A stretch of 10,231 nucleotides of DNA from Bacillota bacterium (GTDB lineage Bacteria > Bacillota > Bacilli > Alicyclobacillales > Alicyclobacillaceae): contig JAKAXI010000045.1 in NCBI GenBank assembly GCA_021816665.1, positions 1 to 10,231 on the forward strand. Reading direction: 5' to 3'. Below, piece after piece: positions 6,290-10,231 of the stretch; position 1 is the first letter of the stretch; the number at the start of each line of letters is the position of its first letter. The position numbers were made by a program, and so were the translations under genes. The notes below the pieces were generated by a model. That model worked only from the letters and a program-made list of their open reading frames with translations, was not told the DNA's origin and ran no database searches.

Positions 6290-6859
6290 GTGTGGATCTA
6301 CGAGAAAAAGCTGCAGTACCCGGTGCGAGTCAGCAAATGTGACCCTCGTCTGGCGAAGTTCCTGATCGAACAGTACGGTGGGGCGGATGGGGAACTCGCA
6401 GCAGCCCTGCGCTATCTGAACCAGCGCTACACCATCCCGGACAAAGTGATCGGCCTCTTGACAGACATTGGCACAGAGGAGTTTGCCCACCTTGAGATGA
6501 TCGCGACCATGGTTTACAAACTCACAAAAGACGCGTCCGCTGAACAGATGAAGGCAGCGGGACTGGGCGATCATTACGCGAACCACGATAAAGCGCTCTT
6601 TTACCACAATGCCGCAGGGGTGCCGTGGACAGCGGCCTACATCCAGGCCAAGGGTGACCCGATTGCCGACTTGTACGAGGACATCGCGGCGGAGGAAAAG
6701 GCGCGTGCCACCTACCAATGGCTGATCGACATCACGGATGACGTAGATATCCAGGACAGTCTAAAATTCCTGCGCGAGCGCGAGATCATCCACGCGCTAC
6801 GTTTCCGCGAAGCAGTCGAGATCCTGAAGAACTACCAAGAGGAGCAGAAGGTGTTTTAG
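6290..6859 (+). CDS. cotJC: Spore coat protein CotJC, manganese catalase family
   Basis: The 189-residue protein begins at GTG 6290 (MWIYEKKLQYPVRVS), the conserved CotJC N terminus, with GGGGGTGG (6275-6282) eight bases upstream. The ferritin-like four-helix fold carries the expected di-manganese ligands: E35 (GADGELAAALRYLNQRY), E64 and H67 (GTEEFAHLEMIATM), E135 or E136 (AAEEKARATYQW), and E165 and H168 (REREIIHALRFREAVE). The family breaks hydrogen peroxide down to water and oxygen. CotJC is an inner spore coat protein and may help coat cross-linking or oxidative protection. Length matches the family. It is separated from cotJAB by yhbDEF, which differs from the Bacillus cotJABC operon. 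Confidence 0.95.
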   Translation: MWIYEKKLQYPVRVSKCDPRLAKFLIEQYGGADGELAAALRYLNQRYTIPDKVIGLLTDIGTEEFAHLEMIATMVYKLTKDASAEQMKAAGLGDHYANHDKALFYHNAAGVPWTAAYIQAKGDPIADLYEDIAAEEKARATYQWLIDITDDVDIQDSLKFLREREIIHALRFREAVEILKNYQEEQKVF

Positions 6860-6990
6860 GTTGACACAATGCAGCCTGTGGTTGCGAGATGGCCGGTCCT
6901 TACATCTCGAAAATGTAAAGAAGCATTCGCGGTCCAGACTGGACCACAAATGCTCAGTTTCACAGGAACAGATAATAATCCCCTCGAAGA
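6860..6990 (+). other. Spacer after cotJC with a symmetrical hairpin
   Basis: No gene is supported here. The main structure is a two-tier hairpin at 6922-6954: AGCATT/AATGCT outside and GGTCCA/TGGACC inside, with matched three-base internal loops (CGC and ACA) and a GAC loop. It lies 63 bases after the cotJC stop. CTCAGTTTCAC follows, so a U tract is almost absent and it is at best a weak terminator. Confidence 0.45.
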
Positions 6991-7548
6991 TTACGTGTAG
7001 AATTTTCCATCGTGCGATTTACGCAATGTGCGGAACTGTACCACGCAGTGACCAAACCACACATAGGCCTTCGTATCCATTGAAATCTGGTGTATCTTTC
7101 GCACCGTTTGAGTGTAACCGACTGTGTCATAAACCGCCCCGGGCAACAAAATATCGGAAACATAATTGAATGCTGAATACACGTCATCCGAAGCCATGAT
7201 CATGTATCCACAGCCCCGCTTATTCACCTGTAATGCTAACATGCCGTACGAATGCCCGCTGCCCAGGTTCAAAATATTTACGCCTTGGACGAGATGTGTC
7301 CTCTCCTTACTTTTAACCCAAGCATCTACATCGTCCCAGACAAATGAATTAACGTCGGTCCGGGTAATGTAGCTGCGCATCGCAGCGTTTAACTCATCTT
7401 CATGGACGTATATGGTTGCGTTTTAGAACATCTCTACACATCCGGCGTGATCGTAGTGTAAATGCGACAGTACGACATGGCGAATTTCATCCGGAGTGAT
7501 GCCTAGTTCCTCTAATCGATTCGGTAACATTTCTTCGTTTGTAGCAAT
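6991..7548 (-). pseudogene. N-acyl homoserine lactonase-like protein, broken
   Basis: Read on the minus strand, this is the C-terminal ~185 codons of a metallo-beta-lactamase-fold hydrolase of the kind annotated as N-acyl homoserine lactonase. Such enzymes open the lactone ring of quorum-sensing signals. The zinc motif SHLHYDHAG is followed by VEMF, an in-frame TAA (7423-7425), and ATIYVHEDEL. Further on come LNLGSGHSYGML (metal histidine), MASDDVYSAFNY (bridging Asp and Tyr) and VWFGHC (last His), ending RKSHDGKFYT. All key metal residues remain. The N-terminal ~80-90 residues are missing, because homology stops at about 7545 where an intron reverse-transcriptase remnant begins. The segment between DVDAW and GVNILNLG also looks short. 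The internal stop makes it non-functional. Substrate specificity is inferred from family resemblance only. Confidence 0.75.
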
Positions 7549-7555
7549 TCAAAGA

Positions 7556-7811
7556 AATTTCAACAAAATTTCCTGTGACAAACTGCTCCAACTCGTACAA
7601 CAGCGGGTCAGACCGTAGGGTGTTAAAACTCCTACGGAAATGGCTGAAAGCAGAGTCATGAACAACGAGCAGTTTGAGGAAACCGAAATTAGAAGCCCGC
7701 AAGGCGGCGTCATCTCTCCACTTCTCGCGAACATCTATTTGAACTACCTCGATACGGTGTGGGAGAAACGATTCTCTCATCTTGGCACACTCGTGCGCTA
7801 TGCGGACGACC
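7556..7811 (+). pseudogene. Outer intron reverse transcriptase, 5' exon remnant
   Basis: This is the middle of a group II intron reverse transcriptase, up to its active site. Reading across frames gives FNKISCDKLLQLVQQRV (RT-3), then [11 protein letters not shown], then [20 protein letters not shown] (RT-4) and LVRYADD (RT-5, catalytic). Two small deletions are implied: two bases near 7612 (a missing GA between RVR and RRVLK), and one base near 7653 (GCAGAG instead of GCAGGAG). Family proteins would have about 180 more N-terminal residues; these are gone. The open frame that starts at ATG 7640 is not a real gene start. The exon ends directly after GAC GAC, the two aspartate codons of YADD, where the inner intron begins. 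Confidence 0.8.
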
Positions 7812-8050
7812 GTGCGCCACGAAGGCAGCGGGCCTGAAAAGACCCGGGGCCATGCTTAATCGGAGATGAGGGAGGGCCCCTCGAAGCCGCCATGCAGGTG
7901 GAGGCTTCAAACCACCGCAAGCTGCTGTGGTCAAAAGCCATGGTGGTGAGCGTTACGGAAAAGGCGAGGCCTGGACCTCGTCAGATGTGTGCCAGTGGAG
8001 ACGAACACCAGTGAACCGCTGATAAGGTGTCGAAAGCGTAGGGATCAGAA

Positions 8051-8073
8051 CCAGGAGGGAGTCGTTGGCCTGG
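8051..8073 (+). other. Candidate EBS1 loop of the inner intron
   Basis: CCAGG (8051-8055) pairs with CCTGG (8069-8073). The loop contains GTCGTT (8061-8066), which is complementary to GACGAC (7805-7810) at the end of the 5' exon: five Watson-Crick pairs and one U-G. EBS1 is normally displayed in such a terminal loop of domain I. A pairing of six bases can arise by chance, but loop position and adjacency to the splice site support it. Confidence 0.6.
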
Positions 8074-8343
8074 GATGAGTCTGGAGGAAAACCTGTTTAC
8101 TGTGCAGATGGTGACCGGCATGGAGGCGGCGTGAACGTGGCACAGGCTTCGATTAGGAACGTGGGAACCTGCCTGTCGATGCTAAGGGAAAACTCCAAGC
8201 GGAAGAACCGCAAGGACGAAAGTACCGATGCGACATGCAGGGGCGGAACAACCCGTAGTAGTCATGAAGCTTCGTAATGGGAGTGGTGCGAAGGGGTTGT
8301 GTTATCCAGTTTTGGTCAGGGGTCAACCGCAAGGGAGGAGCCA

Positions 8344-9558
8344 ATGAGCAAAGCAAAGTCTTACGAAATCTCCAAGCACGTGGTACTTGAAGCGTTCCAA
8401 CGAGTAAATGCCAACGGGGGAGCTGCCGGAGTAGACGGAGTTAGTCTGGAGAAGTTTGAGTCAAACTGGAAGGACAACCGATATAAGATCTGGAACAGGA
8501 TGTCGTCCGGGAGTTATTTCCCACCTCCGGTGAAAGCGGTGGAGATACCCAAGAAAACGGGAGGTACGCGAGTACTTGGAGTGCCCACTGTGGCAGACCG
8601 AGTCGCGCAGATGGTCGTGAAAATCTATTTTGAACCGAGTGTGGAAGCACACTTTCACCCGGATTCGTATGTACCGACCAGGGAAATCAGCGGCAGTTGC
8701 ACTTACGGTTACCCTTAAGCGATGCTGGAAATACGACTGGGTGCTCGAGTTTGACATCAAGGCGCTGTTTGACAACATTGACCATGAACTGTTGATGAAG
8801 GCGGTACGCAAACATACGGATAACCCGTGGATGATTCTCTACATTGAGAGATGGCTGAAGGCACCAATGCAGATGCCAGACGGGGTTGTAATGGAGCGGA
8901 CCAAGGGCACGCCGCAAGGTGGCGTGGTCAGCCCAGTATTGGCCAACCTGTACCTGCACTACGCGTTTGATAAGTGGATGGACAAGAATCATCTGGATAA
9001 ACCGTTTGCTCGATATGCGGATGATGCTGTGGCCCACTGCCATAGCATGAAGGACGCACTGGAGTTACGGAGCAGCCTTGAACAGCGGTTCAGGGAGGGC
9101 GGACTGGAGCTTCATCCAACGAAAACGCGCATCGTCTATTGCAAGGACGATGACCGGCGCAGGGACCACCCGGAAACAACCTTTGATTTTCTTGGGTATA
9201 CGTTCCGAGCACGCAGGTCGAAAAACAGGTGGGGCAAATACTTCATCAATTTACTCCAGCCGTCAGCAACAAGGCGAAGGCCGCGATGCAACGAGCCATA
9301 CATGACTGGCGCATGCATCTAAAGCCGGATAAGACGGTTGAAGACCTATCCAGGATGTTCAATCCTATTATTCGAGGTTCGGTTAACTACTACGGACGCT
9401 TTTACAAGTCGGAATTGTACTCCGTACTCAGACACCTGAACCGAGCGCTTGTTCACTGGGTCAGAAGGAAGTACAAGAAGTTCAACCGGCACAAGCGACG
9501 AGCATATGATTGCCTCGGTAGAATTGCCCGACGCGAACCGCAACTGTTCGTGCACTGA
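8344..9558 (+). pseudogene. Inner intron reverse transcriptase/maturase, two frameshifts
   Basis: The protein would reverse transcribe the intron at its target and help it splice. ATG 8344 follows AGGGAGGAG. RT-0/1 covers ANGGAAGVDGVSLEKFE, VEIPKKTGGTRVLGVPTVAD and RVAQMVVKIYFEP. RT-2 should read HPDSYGYRPGKSA but a two-base loss near 8671 breaks the frame. RT-3 (VLEFDIKALFDNIDHELL), RT-4 (GTPQGGVVSPVLANLYL), RT-5 (FARYADDAVAHC) and RT-6/7 (LHPTKTRIVYC, TFDFLGYTFRAR) follow in the next frame. A one-base loss in a T run near 9251 (INFTPAVSNKAKAAM expected) shifts it again. The X/maturase domain (MFNPIIRGSVNYYGRFYKS, LNRALVHWVRRKYKKF) ends at FVH, so there is no endonuclease domain. The repaired length is about 405 residues. 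Both breaks are short deletions in repeats or homopolymers and could also be sequencing errors. Confidence 0.87.
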
Positions 9559-9591
9559 CAGATGGGGATTTTGCCTGGGGCTGGATAGTGG

Positions 9592-9625
9592 GAGCCGGAT
9601 GAGCTGAGAGGTTCAAGTCCGGTTC
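9592..9625 (+). other. Group II intron domain V
   Basis: These 34 bases fold as a canonical domain V, the catalytic heart of the ribozyme. An eight-pair stem (GAGCCGGA/TCCGGTTC) contains the AGC triad. It is followed by a U-G pair and a two-base AA bulge on the 3' side. A five-pair upper stem (GAGCT/GGTTC) is capped by GAGA, a GNRA tetraloop. No disabling change is visible. Confidence 0.93.
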
Positions 9626-9628
9626 TGA

Positions 9629-9662
9629 GAGGGCCTTGGGGTGAGATTCCCCAGGGCTACTC
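9629..9662 (+). other. Group II intron domain VI with bulged branch-point A
   Basis: GAG (9629-9631) pairs with CTC (9660-9662). Then G9632 pairs with T9658, leaving A9659 as a single bulged base, and GCCTTGGGG (9633-9641) pairs with CCCCAGGGC (9649-9657). A9659 is the expected lariat branch point, six or seven bases from the 3' splice site depending on which intron end is right. Confidence 0.85.
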
Positions 9663-9665
9663 ACC

Positions 9666-10212
9666 TGGTCATCTTGTGCGAAAGGAAAACGCACGCTCTG
9701 GAAGACATCCAAGTACTCAAGGCAGTATTCGGGAAACTGGAACTGACCATGAATACGGACAAGTCTAAACTGGTGAATTTGCGGATCGACAAAGATGGAT
9801 TCGATTTTCTTGGATTCCATCACCGTCGATTGCCCAAGTTGTTCAAGGCAGGGAAGTTCTACGACCTTCGTAGTTTCCCATCCAAGAAAGCGATGAAGAA
9901 GATGCGGGCAAAGGTGAAGGAAGTAACTGCACCAAGGTCTCGGCTGTTCTGGTCGCCTAAACAGATGGTGGACAAGCTTAACCCCATCATTCAGGGATGG
10001 GAGAACTACTATGGGAGCGTAGACCCTGCCGTGTCGAACCAGTATCTAAAGGAAGTAGATTGGAATCTCAACCGGAGACTGACACTGTACTGGAACAAAA
10101 ATCATAGAGAAAGCATCTGCACCCGAAGAAGGTCGCAGAGGTGTTTTCGAGCATGGGACTGAAACGAGCAAGCGCGTATGGACAGAACTTGAGTCCGCGC
10201 ATTTGTTGGTAG
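9666..10212 (+). pseudogene. Outer intron reverse transcriptase, 3' exon remnant
   Basis: This continues the split reverse transcriptase after YADD: LVILCERKTHALEDIQVLKA completes RT-5/6, MNTDKSKLVNL and DGFDFLGFHHRRLP form RT-6/7, and LNPIIQGWENYYGSVDPAVS is the X (maturase) domain. The frame runs to ~10110. There a one-base loss in an A run (about 10110-10112) throws it into a premature stop at 10160-10162. In the next frame the genuine C terminus continues as KHLHPKKVAEVFSSMGLKRA, then SAYGQNLSPRICW, ending at TAG 10210-10212. The compact end, without an endonuclease domain, fits class C. An apparent start within 9641-9665 lies in the inner intron and is spurious. Confidence 0.85.
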
Positions 10213-10231
10213 CTATAAGGTACAAGGTGAA

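Larger units (their letters stand above)
7812..9665 (+). mobile_element. Inner group II intron, nearly full length
   Basis: The intron begins with the canonical GTGCGCC (7812) and ends at about TACTCACC. Domain I occupies the first part; EBS1 is probably GTCGTT in a stem-loop closed by CCAGG/CCTGG (8051-8073). Domain IV carries a reverse transcriptase/maturase gene. Domain V (9592-9625) and domain VI (9629-9662) are complete. Deleting 7812-9665 (or equally 7811-9664) joins YADD to LVILCE in frame, which confirms the ends to within one base. Size is about 1.85 kb, typical of bacterial group II introns with an encoded protein lacking an endonuclease domain. The RNA parts look intact, so splicing could work with protein supplied from another copy. 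Confidence 0.9.
7556..10231 (+). mobile_element. 5'-truncated group IIC-like intron carrying a nested intron
   Basis: This outer element is recognised by its reverse-transcriptase gene, which is split into 7556-7811 and 9666-10212. The intron RNA 5' half and RT blocks 0-2 are absent. 5' truncation is what aborted target-primed reverse transcription leaves behind. The class C assignment rests on protein features (DGFDFLGFHHR, NPIIQGWENYY and the short X domain without an endonuclease). Its ribozyme 3' end, with domains V and VI, should lie just past the window, since only 19 bases follow the reconstructed stop. Confidence 0.72.

Noticed and set aside
5555..6718. 387-codon minus-strand open frame opposite yhbF and cotJC
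   Set aside because: It crosses two well-recognised + strand genes and a spacer; its translation resembles no known fold and reflects GC-rich codon use.
6861..7169. 102-codon + strand open frame after cotJC
   Set aside because: It overlaps the minus-strand lactonase remnant, shows no family features and begins with no clear ribosome binding site.
7640..7837. A separate 65-residue protein starting at ATG 7640
   Set aside because: It is a fragment of the outer reverse transcriptase running into the inner intron; the start is an artefact of an upstream one-base deletion.
8065..8277. 70-codon + strand open frame in the 5' part of the inner intron
   Set aside because: It falls in domains I-III of the intron RNA, where base pairing and not coding explains the sequence.
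6991..10231. CRISPR array, retron or phage-defence system around the reverse transcriptases
   Set aside because: No regular repeats or spacers and no cas or effector genes are seen; domain V and VI plus the X domains identify group II introns.

Overview
The window looks like chromosomal DNA of an endospore-forming Firmicute, plausibly of the Alicyclobacillus type. This is inferred from the translation-gene order, strong GGAGG ribosome binding sites, moderately high GC and spore-coat genes; no species is claimed. All intact genes lie on the + strand.

Region 1 (1-2788) is a translation block. It holds the 3' end of thrS, a sigma-A promoter, an infC leader with an intrinsic terminator (an L20-type attenuator by position and shape), infC with the rare ATT start, rpmI, rplT and a SpoU/TrmH-family RNA methyltransferase. 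Region 2 (2833-3366) is a small membrane protein of the YuiD/DUF212 family. Region 3 (3471-6859) is a sporulation and cell-structure block. cotJA and cotJB overlap by one base and are closed by a terminator-like hairpin. A MerR-like DUF4004 regulator (YhbD type) and two tandem bactofilins (YhbE and YhbF types) follow. The manganese-catalase-like coat gene cotJC comes last. CotJA, CotJB and CotJC are usually encoded side by side, so the yhbDEF set splits the cotJ genes here.

Region 4 (about 6990-10231) is a graveyard of mobile elements. A decayed N-acyl homoserine lactonase-like gene lies on the minus strand and keeps only its C-terminal two thirds. It abuts a 5'-truncated group IIC-like intron reverse transcriptase on the + strand. 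That reverse transcriptase is cut exactly after its YADD catalytic motif by a second, nearly full-length group II intron (about 7812-9665), which has a canonical domain V, a domain VI with a bulged A, and its own reverse transcriptase/maturase. Removing the inner intron joins YADD to LVILCE in frame. Both reverse transcriptases carry small deletions (five in total), whereas the genes of the first 6.9 kb are intact.

The main discovery is the nested intron. The inner intron appears to target the sequence encoding the conserved active site of a rival intron's reverse transcriptase, and a candidate EBS1 loop matches the GACGAC site. Its own YADD motif uses synonymous GATGAT codons that pair less well with that EBS1.
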